From NCBI GenBank assembly GCA_902546975.1, contig CACCLU010000005.1, positions 1-44,260 of the forward strand: DNA of 44,260 nucleotides, read 5' to 3'. The notes under the pieces were generated by a model. That model saw only the letters and a program-made list of their open reading frames with translations, was not told where the DNA came from and did not search any database. The position numbers were made by a program, and so were the translations under genes. Below, one piece after another: positions 11,647-23,000 of the stretch (its first letter is position 1; each line of letters begins with the position of its first letter). The DNA comes from an uncultured Alphaproteobacteria bacterium (GTDB taxonomy: Bacteria; Pseudomonadota; Alphaproteobacteria; HIMB59).

Positions 11647-12408
11647 TTAGTTGGATTTAAACATTTCTTTATAGACACGCTCTTCTATCTTATGATCATT
11701 ATCAAATAATAAAGGTATTTCCATACCCTCGGACATCTCAATTTCAACAGAAATAACATCTTTAGCTTCAATATGATCAGCATGAACTACTATAGGTCTT
11801 TTAGATGGATTATTATTAATAATTTTAATTTTTGCATTATCTTTTAATAGACCTCCACGCCAATGTCTAGGACTATAGGCACTTACAGCAGTTAGTGCTA
11901 CAACATTACTTCCAAGTGGAATAATTGGTCCTGAAGCAGAGTAATTATACCCTGTGCTACCTGCTGCTGTTGATAATATTACACCATCACAAACAAGCTC
12001 TTCTATTCTTACCTCATTATCAATCATAATTTGAATTTTTGCAGCTTGATATTTTTCTCTACGAATACTGATCTCATTAATCGCAATAGCTTTAATTTCT
12101 TGACCTGTGGGATTTAAAGTTTTCATTACTAAAGGTCTTAATTTTGTTAATTGAGCGTTATTTAGTCTTTCCTCTAATCCATCAAGTTTGTAATCATTCA
12201 TCAAGAATCCGACAGATCCAAAATTCATACCGTAAATTGGCTTGTTAAGTTTCATATAATTATGAAGTGACTTTAATATAAAACCATCACCTCCAAGTGC
12301 TACAATGAAATCTGCCTCTTCAGGCTCGTAATTACCGTATTTTTTTATAAGTTTCTCTTGAGCTTCAATATTTTTTTCAAGAGGAAAAGAAACAAAACAT
12401 ATTTTCAT
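11647..12408 (-). CDS. nadK: NAD kinase
   Basis: Phosphorylates NAD to NADP in the cytoplasm. The 253 residues show the GGDG motif in VALGGDGFILKS, GMNFGSVGFL, the NExS-type AINEISI, and DGVILSTAAGSTGYNYSASGP, the conserved nucleotide-binding loop. The length is at the short end typical of alphaproteobacterial enzymes. The ATG at 12408 is three bases from the moaA stop. NADP made here is used by the NADP-type isocitrate dehydrogenase (17394-18605) and the FabG reductase (36074-36784), though these are not co-regulated by position. Confidence 0.96.
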   Translation of the reverse strand: MKICFVSFPLEKNIEAQEKLIKKYGNYEPEEADFIVALGGDGFILKSLHNYMKLNKPIYGMNFGSVGFLMNDYKLDGLEERLNNAQLTKLRPLVMKTLNPTGQEIKAIAINEISIRREKYQAAKIQIMIDNEVRIEELVCDGVILSTAAGSTGYNYSASGPIIPLGSNVVALTAVSAYSPRHWRGGLLKDNAKIKIINNNPSKRPIVVHADHIEAKDVISVEIEMSEGMEIPLLFDNDHKIEERVYKEMFKSN

Positions 12409-12411
12409 TTA

Positions 12412-13401
12412 TTAACCCCCAGTCTCATTCATATAACGATTAACATATCCCTCAAAATTATCTTTTTGAATTTCAAAGTTATGTGCTTTTGGTTTAATTG
12501 ACATGGCATATTCTATCAAAGCAATAATATCATTTTTTGTTTGATTTCTTAGGGCAAATTTTAAATCTACAAAATCATTTTGTCCTAAACACATATATAA
12601 CTTACCAGTACATGTAAGTCTTACCCTATTACAAGTATCACAAAAGTTATGAGAAATAGCAGATATAATACCAATTTTTGATTTATGATTTGAATACTCA
12701 TAGTATCTAGATGGGCCATTAGTTCTGTGTTTAGAGGGAATTAAATTTAATTTATTTACTAAATCCTCTTCAAATTTCTTCATTGATAAATATTGATTAA
12801 ATCTCTTTTCTCCAATATCACCTATGGGCATTATTTCAATTAACGAAATATCAAAATGATTTTTTTTACACCAATCTAAAATATCAAATATTTCTTTATC
12901 ATTGAAATTTTGAGTCAAAACAGTATTTATTTTTACCTTTATACCTTCTTGTTTAGCTAACTCTATCCCATTTAAAACTTTACTAAGATCTCCCCATTTA
13001 GTTATTTTCCTAAAACTCTCAGTATTTAAGCTATCAAGAGAAACATTTATTCTTTCAACACCATTCTTTTTAAGAATAGATGCATATCTTGATAAATTCG
13101 TACCATTTGTAGTTAAAGTATGCTCTGAAATTTTACCCTGATTTTTTAGATTATTTAAATGTTCTATAATTGAAATAATGTTTTTTCTTACAAGAGGTTC
13201 ACCCCCTGTTAATCGAAATTTATTTACACCTAACTCATTAAATATATTTGTAAGTTTAATAATTTCTTCAATTGATAAAACTTCTTGTTTAGGCAAGAAG
13301 GTTACATCCTCAGCCATACAATAAGTGCACCTTAAATCACATCTGTCAGTGACAGATATTCTTAAGTAATCAATTTTTCTTTTAAAATTATCAGTCAGCA
13401 T
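12412..13401 (-). CDS. moaA: GTP 3',8-cyclase (molybdenum cofactor synthesis protein A)
   Basis: Radical-SAM enzyme that converts GTP to 3',8-cyclo-GTP, the first step of molybdopterin synthesis. The 329 residues have the N-terminal cluster motif TDRCDLRCTYC (Cys21, Cys25, Cys28), the GGEP SAM-binding motif in LTGGEPLVR, the C-terminal second cluster motif CDTCNRVRLTC…, and the required C-terminal Gly-Gly. It is complete and looks active. No other cofactor gene is next to it. The start overlaps the end of the DUF3553 gene by 11 bases, suggesting coupled translation. Confidence 0.97.
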   Translation of the reverse strand: MLTDNFKRKIDYLRISVTDRCDLRCTYCMAEDVTFLPKQEVLSIEEIIKLTNIFNELGVNKFRLTGGEPLVRKNIISIIEHLNNLKNQGKISEHTLTTNGTNLSRYASILKKNGVERINVSLDSLNTESFRKITKWGDLSKVLNGIELAKQEGIKVKINTVLTQNFNDKEIFDILDWCKKNHFDISLIEIMPIGDIGEKRFNQYLSMKKFEEDLVNKLNLIPSKHRTNGPSRYYEYSNHKSKIGIISAISHNFCDTCNRVRLTCTGKLYMCLGQNDFVDLKFALRNQTKNDIIALIEYAMSIKPKAHNFEIQKDNFEGYVNRYMNETGG

Positions 13402-13582
13402 TTTCGTGTATCTTTAAATCAACTACATTTAAATCTATAACTTTTTTCCCTACGTTCTCAAAGTTAATAGTGATTTTACTATTTATACAAGATTGAACTT
13501 GCCCCAGGCCCCAATCTGGTTGAGATGGACACTCCACGATTGTGCCTGGTATAAAATCGCTAAAATTATAGTTATTTTCCAT
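13391..13582 (-). CDS. DUF3553 family small protein
   Basis: A 63-residue protein with the family core PGTIVECPSQPDWGLGQVQS (12-31), followed by a short beta-rich part with F-E-N-V-G-K-K-V-I-D. DUF3553 is, to my knowledge, an alphaproteobacterial family of unknown function; the fold resembles small SH3/CarD-like barrels, which is only a guess. It is divergent from recA across a 51-base gap and overlaps moaA. Confidence 0.85.
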   Translation of the reverse strand: MENNYNFSDFIPGTIVECPSQPDWGLGQVQSCINSKITINFENVGKKVIDLNVVDLKIHENAD

Positions 13583-13590
13583 TATTACTC

Positions 13591-13618
13591 TTGTTAAGTA
13601 GAAACAAATATTTACTAT
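13591..13618 (+). promoter_or_regulatory. Possible recA promoter
   Basis: TTGTTA (13591-13596), 16 bases, TACTAT (13613-13618), followed by recA ATG at 13634, would give a leader of about nine bases. A second TACTAT lies at 13620-13625. No alphaproteobacterial LexA site (GTTC-N7-GTTC or GAAC-N7-GAAC) is visible in the 51-base gap. Confidence 0.4.
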
Positions 13619-13633
13619 TTACTATAGAATCAA

Positions 13634-14695
13634 ATGGATAAAAAAGAAAATTTAAACAGGCTTAAATCTGTTATCAGTAATATTGAAAAATCATATGGGA
13701 AGGGTTCCATAATGATGCTTGGAAAGAAAGATATTGATGCAAATATTGATGTATACTCAACAGGCTCTCTTGGTCTAGATATAGCCCTAGGAATAGGTGG
13801 TTTACCGAAAGGAAGAGTCATAGAAGTTTATGGCCCAGAAAGCTCAGGTAAAACAACTCTAACATTACATATAATTGCGGAAGCTCAAAAAGTTGGAGGA
13901 ACTTGCGCTTTTATTGATGCTGAACATGCTTTAGACCCAGGTTATGCAAAAAAACTTGGAGTAAATATTGATGAGTTATTGATATCTCAACCTGATACTG
14001 GTGAACAGGCTTTAGAGATCTCAGATACTCTTGTAAAATCTGAAGGTATAGATTTATTAGTTATAGACTCAGTGGCAGCTTTAGTTCCCAGAGCAGAGTT
14101 AGAGGGCGAAATGGGTGACTCTTTACCTGGACTTCAGGCAAGGCTAATGAGCCAAGCGCTTAGAAAACTAACTAGCTCGATCTCAAAGACAAATACTATG
14201 GTTGTTTTTATTAATCAACTCAGAATGAAAATAGGAGTAATGTTTGGAAGCCCTGAAGTCACAACTGGTGGTAATGCTCTTAAGTTTTACTCTTCCGTAA
14301 GACTAGATATTAGAAGGATTGGCGCAATAAAAGATAAAGATAATATTATTGGAAACCAAACGAGAGTGAAGGTCGTCAAAAATAAAATGGCCCCTCCTTT
14401 TAAAATGGTTGAATTTGACATTATGTACGGTGAAGGAATTTCTAAAATTGGCGAAATTATAGATTTAGGTGTTCAAGCTGATATTATAGATAAGTCTGGA
14501 GCGTGGTATTCTTACAAAGACGAAAAAATTGGTCAAGGTAGAGAAAATACAAAACAGTTTTTAAAGGATAATCCAGACTTATTGAATGAAATAGAGAGTA
14601 GAATAAGATCAAATTCCGACACTGTTGAAGAGTTGATGATTGATCCACCTCCTTCTACAACAGAAGAAACTGCCGAAAAAAACTCTAAAGAATAA
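13634..14695 (+). CDS. recA: Recombinase RecA
   Basis: Catalyses ATP-dependent strand exchange in homologous recombination and triggers SOS cleavage where LexA exists. The 353 residues carry Walker A GPESSGKT (67-74), catalytic Glu97 in FIDAEHALD, Walker [11 protein letters not shown] (141-150), loop L1 and the L2 segment [16 protein letters not shown]. The acidic, Pro-rich C-tail ([10 protein letters not shown]…) is typical. No intein is present. The gene is divergent from DUF3553 and 32 bases before alaS, the common alphaproteobacterial recA-alaS pair. Confidence 0.99.
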   Translation: MDKKENLNRLKSVISNIEKSYGKGSIMMLGKKDIDANIDVYSTGSLGLDIALGIGGLPKGRVIEVYGPESSGKTTLTLHIIAEAQKVGGTCAFIDAEHALDPGYAKKLGVNIDELLISQPDTGEQALEISDTLVKSEGIDLLVIDSVAALVPRAELEGEMGDSLPGLQARLMSQALRKLTSSISKTNTMVVFINQLRMKIGVMFGSPEVTTGGNALKFYSSVRLDIRRIGAIKDKDNIIGNQTRVKVVKNKMAPPFKMVEFDIMYGEGISKIGEIIDLGVQADIIDKSGAWYSYKDEKIGQGRENTKQFLKDNPDLLNEIESRIRSNSDTVEELMIDPPPSTTEETAEKNSKE

Positions 14696-14727
14696 TATTA
14701 AATTTCAGTTAAATTAATCTATATTGC

Positions 14728-17397
14728 ATGAATATGAACTCTAATGAAGTCCGCAATGCGTTTATTGATTATTTTAAAAATAATGATCATAGGCATGTCA
14801 AATCTGGATCATTAGTGCCGGAAAATGACCCCTCTCTAATGTTTGCTAATTCAGGAATGGTTCAATTTAAAAATGTTTTTACAGGCATGGAGCAGCTAGA
14901 TTTCAAAAGAGCCACAACTTCTCAAAAATGTGTTCGGGCAGGGGGAAAACATAATGATTTAGAGAATGTTGGATTTACAACTCGACATCATACTTTCTTC
15001 GAGATGTTAGGAAATTTTTCTTTTGGCGATTACTTTAAAGAGCAAGCAATTCTATACGCTTGGAACTTAATTACTAAAGAATTTAAAATTAATGAAAATA
15101 AATTATTAGTTACGATATATCATGACGATGAGGTCGCAGAAAAATTTTGGAAAAAAATAGCTAATTTACCTGACAATAAGATTATTAAAATTTCAAGCTC
15201 TGATAATTTTTGGTCAATGGGTGACACAGGACCTTGCGGACCATGCTCGGAGATATTTTATGATCATGGTGATAAATACTTTGGTGGCCCCCCTGGTTCA
15301 GTTGACGAAGATGGTGATCGTTTCATTGAAATATGGAATTTAGTTTTTATGCAATATGAACAGATAGACAAAAATACCAGATTAGATTTACCTAAACCAT
15401 GTGTAGACACTGGGATGGGTCTTGAGAGAATAACAGCATTATTAAATGGTAGTAATGACAATTATAGTTCTGATTTGTTTTCAAATATTATTGATATTAC
15501 TCAAGAGTTCATGCAAAAAAAAATATCTGAAGAAAATAAATCTAGTTTTAGAGTCATAGCAGATCACTTACGAGCTTCATCTTTTTTAATAGCTGACGGG
15601 GTTTTGCCTTCAAATGAGGGACGAGGTTATGTACTAAGACGAATATTAAGAAGAGGAATCAGACATGCATATACATTAGGTTCCTCAGAACCATTATTTC
15701 ACAAAATTTTTGATGAATTGAAAAATTTAATGGGCGATTTCTTCCAAGAACTTAACTCGGGAGCTGAAACTATTAAGGAAACACTCTACAATGAGGAAAT
15801 AAAATTTAGAGAAACTTTAAGTAAAGGCCTAGAGATACTTGGACAAGAAATACCTAATATTAAAAATAATAAATTAGATGGCAAAATCGCATTTAAATTA
15901 TACGACACCTTTGGATTTCCCCTTGATCTAACACAAGATTATCTAAGATCAAAGGATATCGATGTGGATTTAGAGTCTTTTAATGCATCAATGAAGCTAC
16001 AAAAAGAGGAAGCTAGATCTTCATGGAAGGGTAGCGGTGATGGAAATACTGAAAAGCTATGGTTTGATATTGCAAGAAAAACGAAATCAACAGTATTTAA
16101 AGGATACGATGAAACTACTTTAAAGGCAAATGTAACTGCTTTAGTCTTAGACTCAGAAGCAGTTAATGAATTAAGTAATAAAATAAAAAAATCAGCAATT
16201 ATCACAGATGAGTCATGTTTTTATGCAGAGTCTGGTGGGCAAGTTGGAGATAAAGGCATAATTTTCTCAGAAAATGCCGAATTTAGAGTTACAGATACTA
16301 GAAAAACTCCTCAAGGCATTTTTATTCATTTTGGTAATGTAATTTCAGGCAATTTTAAAATAGGACATGAGGTTAAACTTAAAGTTGATAAGAGTTTAAG
16401 GGATCTTATTAAAAAAAATCATTCTGCTACACACTTACTTCATGCCGCTTTGAGAAATAATTTAGGACCTCATGTAGCTCAGCGCGGATCTTTAGTTAAT
16501 GAGAATAAATTACGTTTTGACTTCAGTCATAATAAACAAATTTCATCAAATCAAATAGATACTATTCAAAAAGAAGTAACAAATATAATTTCTAATGATT
16601 GTAAAACACAAATTGATATTAAATCTCAAGAAGAAGCAATTAAACAAGGGGCTATGGCCTTGTTTGGAGAGAAATATGGTGAGGAGGTCAGAGTAGTCAC
16701 CCTAGGAGAAAATAATAATAATCCTTATTCAATTGAGCTATGTGGCGGAACGCACGTTACAAATGTTAAAGATATTGAAAAGTTTCATATTATAAGTGAA
16801 GAGTCTGTTTCATCAGGAGTAAGGAGAATAGAGGCTTGCACTGGTAATAAGGTAGATGAATTTATTAGTAATAAACTCAAAGAGGATCAACTACTTGAAA
16901 AAAAACTTGATGATAAAATCACTAATTTAATCTCACAAATAAACAAATTAAATGGAAAAATAAGTTTTAGTGAGGAAAATAAAAACCTTTATATAAAGAA
17001 GTTAGAAAATTATTTAGATAATTTAAAAAATAAATCAATACTCTCAAATGAGGAGAATAATAAAATAGAAGAAACAAATATAAATGGAATTAATTTTGTG
17101 TCTCAATTAATAGAAAATTTGCCCCCCAAAGAACTCAGATCAATTTTTGATAAATTTAAATTAGAAAAATCTAAATCTATTTTGGCTTGCATTACCACAA
17201 ATGAAGATAAGGTATCTATCGTCGTTGGGTTAACAAATGATTTAATAGACACTTATGATGCAAGGGTATTAATAAAAAGTACTTTTGATTTACTCGGTTC
17301 AAAAGGTGGTGGAGGTAGAATTGATTTTGCTCAAGCTGGTGGCAACAAAAAAGATCAATTAAATCAAGCTTTTTTAAGTATTAAAAATCAGATTTAA
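14728..17397 (+). CDS. alaS: Alanine-tRNA ligase
   Basis: Charges tRNA-Ala, whose gene at 6113-6188 has the G3-U70 identity pair. The 889 residues contain the class II catalytic core ([18 protein letters not shown]), the editing domain with HSATH (near residue 565) and CGGTH (near 672), and the C-terminal DHHA1-type domain ending with a [13 protein letters not shown] stretch. Two in-frame ATGs, 14728 and 14734, are possible starts. A TATATT at 14720-14725 is too close for the first but well placed for leaderless initiation at the second. The last four bases overlap the convergent icd stop. Confidence 0.98.
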   Translation: MNMNSNEVRNAFIDYFKNNDHRHVKSGSLVPENDPSLMFANSGMVQFKNVFTGMEQLDFKRATTSQKCVRAGGKHNDLENVGFTTRHHTFFEMLGNFSFGDYFKEQAILYAWNLITKEFKINENKLLVTIYHDDEVAEKFWKKIANLPDNKIIKISSSDNFWSMGDTGPCGPCSEIFYDHGDKYFGGPPGSVDEDGDRFIEIWNLVFMQYEQIDKNTRLDLPKPCVDTGMGLERITALLNGSNDNYSSDLFSNIIDITQEFMQKKISEENKSSFRVIADHLRASSFLIADGVLPSNEGRGYVLRRILRRGIRHAYTLGSSEPLFHKIFDELKNLMGDFFQELNSGAETIKETLYNEEIKFRETLSKGLEILGQEIPNIKNNKLDGKIAFKLYDTFGFPLDLTQDYLRSKDIDVDLESFNASMKLQKEEARSSWKGSGDGNTEKLWFDIARKTKSTVFKGYDETTLKANVTALVLDSEAVNELSNKIKKSAIITDESCFYAESGGQVGDKGIIFSENAEFRVTDTRKTPQGIFIHFGNVISGNFKIGHEVKLKVDKSLRDLIKKNHSATHLLHAALRNNLGPHVAQRGSLVNENKLRFDFSHNKQISSNQIDTIQKEVTNIISNDCKTQIDIKSQEEAIKQGAMALFGEKYGEEVRVVTLGENNNNPYSIELCGGTHVTNVKDIEKFHIISEESVSSGVRRIEACTGNKVDEFISNKLKEDQLLEKKLDDKITNLISQINKLNGKISFSEENKNLYIKKLENYLDNLKNKSILSNEENNKIEETNINGINFVSQLIENLPPKELRSIFDKFKLEKSKSILACITTNEDKVSIVVGLTNDLIDTYDARVLIKSTFDLLGSKGGGGRIDFAQAGGNKKDQLNQAFLSIKNQI

Positions 17398-18605
17398 CTT
17401 AATTTAGTTTGAAGATTTTTATCAAGACAATTTAAAAAATCTTCAGTGTTCATCCAAGGCGAATTTTTGTCTACAAGTATTGCTAAGTCCTTAGTCATTT
17501 GACCAGACTCCACAGTTTCAATACAGGTTTCTTCAAGTGCCTTTGAAAACTTAATAAGTTCATCATTTCCATCAAACTCACCTCTAAAATTTAAACCTTT
17601 TGTCCAAGCAAATATTGATGCTATAGGATTTGTTGAAGTTTTTTCTCCCTTTTGATGTAGTCTATAATGTCTAGTTACAGTTCCATGAGCAGCCTCAGCT
17701 TCAATTGTTTTCCCATCGGGTGTCATTAAAACACTAGACATCATACCCAAAGAACCAAACCCCTGTGCAACTGCATCTGACTGAACGTCTCCGTCATAAT
17801 TCTTGCAAGCCCAAATAAAGTTCCCTGACCATTTCATTGAAGATGCAACTAAATCATCAATAAGACGGTGTTCGTAAACTATTTGGTTATTTTCAAAATC
17901 AGTTTTAAATTCTTTCTCAAAAATTTCATTAAATATCTCTTTAAATCTTCCATCGTATTTTTTTAAAATAGTATCTTTTGTTGACAGGTATACAGGCCAT
18001 TTTAATTTTAATCCATAATTAAAACAAGCCCTTGCAAAACCTCTAATTGACTCGTCTACATTATACATAGATAAGGCAACACCCTGATTTTGAAATTGAA
18101 AAACCTCTTTTTCCTCTACTTTTCCCTCTTCATCAACATATTTCATAAAGAGTTTCCCTGGTTTGTCGATCTTCATTTCTGTAGCCTTATATTGATCACC
18201 AAATGCATGCCTACCAACAACAATAGGGGCGTCCCATGTCCTTACAATTCTTGGAATATTTTTACATATAATTGGTTGTCTAAAAACAGTTCCATCTAAA
18301 ATATTTCTTATAGTTCCATTTGGAGAACGCCACATTTTTTTTAGCTTAAATTCCGATACTCTATTATCGTCAGGAGTGATCGTTGCACATTTTATACCAA
18401 CACCAAATTTTTTAATTGCTTTTGCAGCCTCAACTGTAATTTCATCATTTGTTTGATCTCTATTTTGTACAGATAAGTCGTAATATTTTAGATCTATATC
18501 AAGATATGGAAGAATGAGCTTTTGTTTAATAAAATCCCATATAATCCTAGTCATTTCATCGCCATCTAATTCGACCACAGGATTTTTTACTGAAACTTTT
18601 GCCAT
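17394..18605 (-). CDS. icd: Isocitrate dehydrogenase (NADP), eukaryotic-like type
   Basis: Oxidatively decarboxylates isocitrate to 2-oxoglutarate, producing NADPH. The 403-residue chain begins with [18 protein letters not shown], the signature of the homodimeric type II enzymes shared by mitochondria and alphaproteobacteria. Further conserved parts are [26 protein letters not shown] (substrate loop), the metal ligands in [10 protein letters not shown] and YDGDVQSD, and [12 protein letters not shown] for NADP. The gene converges on alaS with a four-base overlap, leaving no room for a terminator between them. Confidence 0.98.
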   Translation of the reverse strand: MAKVSVKNPVVELDGDEMTRIIWDFIKQKLILPYLDIDLKYYDLSVQNRDQTNDEITVEAAKAIKKFGVGIKCATITPDDNRVSEFKLKKMWRSPNGTIRNILDGTVFRQPIICKNIPRIVRTWDAPIVVGRHAFGDQYKATEMKIDKPGKLFMKYVDEEGKVEEKEVFQFQNQGVALSMYNVDESIRGFARACFNYGLKLKWPVYLSTKDTILKKYDGRFKEIFNEIFEKEFKTDFENNQIVYEHRLIDDLVASSMKWSGNFIWACKNYDGDVQSDAVAQGFGSLGMMSSVLMTPDGKTIEAEAAHGTVTRHYRLHQKGEKTSTNPIASIFAWTKGLNFRGEFDGNDELIKFSKALEETCIETVESGQMTKDLAILVDKNSPWMNTEDFLNCLDKNLQTKLS

Positions 18606-18661
18606 TTATATAGAGATATTGATTGTATAACAGATTAAATTAATAAAAAAAATCTATTTTA

Positions 18662-18690
18662 TTGATCAAATTATACAATTCAGATATTAA
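18662..18690 (+). promoter_or_regulatory. Promoter of psd-pssA
   Basis: TTGATC (18662-18667), exactly 17 bases, then TATTAA (18685-18690). Transcription would begin near 18697, two or three bases before the psd ATG at 18700, leaving almost no untranslated leader. Confidence 0.55.
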
Positions 18691-18699
18691 TTCCATCTT

Positions 18700-19362
18700 A
18701 TGTACTTCAGGTTTCATAAAGAAATTTCAGCTGCGCTGATTATACTATTTTTATTAGTAATTTTTTTTTATTTTATATATAAACCTTTATTTCTAATTTT
18801 TTTAATATTACTAATTTTTACATTCTATTTTTTTAGAGATCCTGAAAGAGTCGTTCCATTAGGTGATGATATTTTAGTTAGCCCAGCAGATGGATTAATT
18901 ACAAATATTAGTGAGTACAAAGAGGGAAAAAAAAGTTATACAAAAGTTTCAATTTTTTTGAGTGTGTTTAATGTTCATATCCAAAGATTGCCTCTTTCAG
19001 GTCAAATTACAAAAATTGATTATATTGAGGGTAAATTTATCAATGCAACTTTAGATAAAGCAAGTGAAGAAAATGAAAGATTAAGATTAACTCTTAAATC
19101 TGGATCTAACGTTATATACATAACACAAATTGCTGGTTTAATTGCCAGAAGAATAATTTGTTATCTTAAAACTAATGAGAGAGTAAACCAAGGTGAAAGA
19201 TATGGAATTATCAAGTTTGGAAGCAGAGTAGATATTGAGTTTCCCAATTCATATAATTTAATGGTAAGCATTGGTCAGCAATGTATCGGTGGTGAAACTA
19301 TCATTGCAAGAGATTTTAAAAACAACAAAAATATACAATCTAGAGAATATAAAAAGATTTAG
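18700..19362 (+). CDS. psd: Phosphatidylserine decarboxylase proenzyme, short form
   Basis: Makes phosphatidylethanolamine from phosphatidylserine at the inner membrane. The 220-residue protein is the short alphaproteobacterial type: two membrane segments at about 11-45, FFRDPER (44-50), SPADG with Asp64, VHI with His93, and the self-cleavage site FGSR with Gly174-Ser175, which would yield the pyruvoyl group on the alpha chain. It lies eight bases before pssA, the enzyme that makes its substrate. The pair is probably co-transcribed from the promoter just upstream. Confidence 0.95.
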   Translation: MYFRFHKEISAALIILFLLVIFFYFIYKPLFLIFLILLIFTFYFFRDPERVVPLGDDILVSPADGLITNISEYKEGKKSYTKVSIFLSVFNVHIQRLPLSGQITKIDYIEGKFINATLDKASEENERLRLTLKSGSNVIYITQIAGLIARRIICYLKTNERVNQGERYGIIKFGSRVDIEFPNSYNLMVSIGQQCIGGETIIARDFKNNKNIQSREYKKI

Positions 19363-19370
19363 ACATTTAG

Positions 19371-20093
19371 ATGACCGAACATCCGCTCACTAAATTTATA
19401 CCTAATTTAATTACACTAATGTCACTTATTGCAGGTATTTCCTCAATAAAATTCTCTATTCAAAGTAATTATAAAATTGCTGTGCTTATGATAATGCTAG
19501 CAGCCTTCTTCGATTTCTTTGATGGATGGATGGCTAGAAAATTAAAAAAATCATCCCAATTTGGAGCTGAATTAGACTCTTTATCAGATTTTATTAGTTT
19601 TGGATTAGCTCCATCTTTACTTATAAATTTAAGTTTTACAAATGAGCTAGGAAGAATTGGATGGGTTATAAGTCTTTTTTACATTATTTGTGCAGCTCTT
19701 AGACTTGCTCGTTTCAATATTGAAAATATGAGAGAGCAAAGCAAAGTATTTTATGGCATACCCTCACCAGCTGCCGCAGGTATTATAATGATTCCGCTTT
19801 ATTTAAATTTTATTGAACAAATACAGTTTACTATCAACTATCCTATTGTAAGTGCCTTATTAATTATATTTGCAGGTGCTATGATGATTAGTAGAGTTCC
19901 GACTCCCTCTGTGAAAAATCTAAAGGTAAAAACTCTATATTTTAGACTTATGATTATATTTACAGTTATTATATTAATATTTTTAATAAGTTATTTTTGG
20001 CAAACAACTCTTTTAGTTGCTCTTATTTATTTATTATTTTCTTTATTGAGTTTGTTTACCTATTTTACCAAATTTTTTAGAGGAGTTAGTTAA
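19371..20093 (+). CDS. pssA: CDP-diacylglycerol-serine O-phosphatidyltransferase
   Basis: Joins CDP-diacylglycerol and serine to give phosphatidylserine, which Psd then decarboxylates. The CDP-alcohol phosphotransferase motif is complete: Asp48, Asp51-Gly52, Ala55-Arg56, Gly65, Asp69 and Asp73. About seven membrane segments fill the 240 residues, as in the membrane-bound class II PssA of alphaproteobacteria and Gram-positives. The last 51 bases overlap the convergent RND gene's 3' end, so both C-termini are encoded by the same DNA. Confidence 0.96.
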   Translation: MTEHPLTKFIPNLITLMSLIAGISSIKFSIQSNYKIAVLMIMLAAFFDFFDGWMARKLKKSSQFGAELDSLSDFISFGLAPSLLINLSFTNELGRIGWVISLFYIICAALRLARFNIENMREQSKVFYGIPSPAAAGIIMIPLYLNFIEQIQFTINYPIVSALLIIFAGAMMISRVPTPSVKNLKVKTLYFRLMIIFTVIILIFLISYFWQTTLLVALIYLLFSLLSLFTYFTKFFRGVS

Positions 20094-23000
20094 GTATTTT
20101 GATTTAAGCATCAAAGCTGATGGAGTTACAAGTAAAGTCAATAAAGTAGAAAAAAGAAGCCCAAAAACAATTGCCCTCGATAAATCTACCCACCACTGTG
20201 TGTCAGGGGAGTTATAGCTATATTCAAAGTTTACAAAATCAATATTTAATTTTAAAGCCATGGGAAGCAAACCAAGGACCGTAGTAGTTGTAGTCAATAA
20301 AACAGGTCTTAGTCTTTGTGCACCTGTCATTAAAATGGCATCTCGAGCATCATTTGTCTTTTTTATTAATCTATCGAAGGTATCAATTAAAACTATATTG
20401 TTGTTTACAACTATGCCTGCTAACGAGATAACACCTATCCCGCTCATGACTATTCCAAATGGTTGTTTTGTAATTAAGAGCCCTAATACAACACCCACCG
20501 TTGACATAATTACAGCAAATAAAATTAATAAGGTGCTACTAAAACTATTAAATTGGGTCAAAAGAATTAAACCCATTAAAAATACAGCTATCAAAAAAGC
20601 TTTTTGTAGAAAAGCTTTAGACTTCTGCTGACTTTCATCCTCTCCCTTAAATTCTATTTTTACTCTAGGGTCAATATTTGCTGAATTAAATTCAGGTATA
20701 TCTAAACCAAAGTTATTTGGAATATTGAATTTTTCAATTCCAAGCCAATGTTTTATAAGTCTGACATAAGCATCAGTTTGATAAAATCTAGTTACATCTG
20801 ATTTAATTGTTTCAATTCTATTCTGTTCTACTCTAGTCAAATTTCCTGTCTCTTGATTGGTTTCAATTTTAGTAAAATTTGAAATTGGTACATAGCCTGC
20901 AGATGTTGGTATCTTAATACTGTCTAATTGATCGATCGTTCTCTGTTCTTTTGGTAATCGAAGGTAAATGGGTATAGATTCATCACTATCATCAGGTCTA
21001 AATTCACTCAATTTTAGCCCACTTGTAAGAAGTTTTATGGTGTTACCTATTATTGAAATACTAGCACCATATTTTGCAGCCTCCTCTCTATCAACATAAA
21101 GCTCATATTCAATACTAGGAGAGGGTAGAGAAGTTTCTAAATCCTTTAAACCAGATATGCTAGATAAATATTTTTCAATTCTCTTAAGTTCTTGAACTGT
21201 GATTTTAGGATCAGAAGAAGTTAAATTGATTTCAATGGGCTTCCCTCTAGGAGGGCCTGCTCTTAAAGTTCTTGTTTCAACTTTAATCCCAGGAATAGAT
21301 GAAGTTTCTTGTCTTATTTCAGAAATTATTGATTCTGCTTTTCTTCTTTTATCCCAATCTTTGAATTCTATATCTATAAATCCTATAATATCAGGCGAGC
21401 TCTCTTGTCTATTTTCTACATTCCCAGATGTTGTATAGACAGACTCAAATTCATTATTCTTTTTTTGTAAGTTTAATACCTGTGACTCTACTTTTGCAAC
21501 TAGTCTATCTTTTTCTAAAACTGAGAGATTGCCTGTAGCATAAATAATTACTTTGGTATTCTCTGCTTCAACTGAAGGAAAAAAAGTAACTCCCTTACCA
21601 AACTTTCCATATGCACCATAGATACCAACTAGCAGTATGAAGGATAGAACAACTATTTTTATAGGATTATTTATACAGAGCCTCAAAATAAAAAGGTAAA
21701 TCTTAGTAAAAAAACCTACTTTTTCTAAATCAGTTAAGTCTTCATCATCATCAGCATTTATTCTAGGGATAATCATTTTCTGAAAAAAACCTTTATTTTT
21801 AATATACCTAAAAACAAAAAACAAAATGACGCCAATTGAAATTGTTGTTATGGCTTTTGCACCCATATTTATGTAGCTATCAAATTCTAGTTGAGATAAA
21901 AAATTAAATGCAACAAAATTTACAATACCAAATAAAATTAAAGGTATAATAAAGAAGAAAAAAAGATTTTTAATTTTATAGGCCTGAGTTCCAATTATAG
22001 GAATAACTATTAATGCCATAGCTAAACTAGAACCTAAAACTGATATTACTGTTATAGGTATGTACTTCATAAAACCACCAGTTGTGCCTGGCCAAAATAA
22101 AAGAGGAATAAACGCTGCTATAGTAGTAAAAGTTGAAGCCATGATAGGAAGGGACATTCTTGATGCAGCCTTTATGTATGACTCTGCTAGTCCCATACCT
22201 TCTTGTATTTTTCTTTGGGCATATTCAACTACAACCACAGCCCCATCAACAAGTAGTCCAACTGAAAGAATTAATCCAAACAAAACAACCATATTGATTG
22301 TAAAGCCAAGTGAATAGAGGATTAAAATAGATGATAAAAAGGAACCCGGTACTGCTAAACCTACCAGTAAACTAGACCTTATACCAAGAAAGATAACAAC
22401 GACACTCATAACAAGAATTATTGAAAAAATTACATTGTTTTGAAGATCTCCTAACATGCTTTTTATATTTACAGACTCATCACCAGAAAAAGTTATGTTT
22501 ACCTTTGATGGAAGAATTTTTTGCTCTTCCTTTACTAACTGTTTTACTTGATCAACAGTCTCTACAATGTTTGCCCCAATTCTTTTAGAAATTTCTAATG
22601 TGAATGCAGATTTATTATTTAATCGAGCAAATTTTTCTGGATCTTTAAAAGTTCTTTTAAGTTGAGCAATATCTTTAAATTTAATTGTTTTTTTATCATT
22701 TACCTTTATTGGTGTATTAAAAACATCATTTAGGCTTTCATATAAACCAGGAATTTTAATTACAAACCTTCCATCTCCTGTATCAAGATTTCCAGCAGAA
22801 ACTATTTGGTTATTAGATCGTACAAAGTTTAATATTTCATTTAAATTTAATCCATAAGCTTCAATTTTATTCTGGTCAATGACAATGTCTAATTGCTCTT
22901 CTCTTTCACCACCAATATTTACTTCTAAAACATTTGGTAAAGATTGTATTTTATCTTTAAGGTCATTTGAAATCTTCTTCAGTAAAAATTCAGATATATC

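Noticed and set aside
13630-13821. Minus-strand frame opposite the recA start
   Set aside because: Falls on the conserved RecA N-terminus and Walker A region; no independent support.
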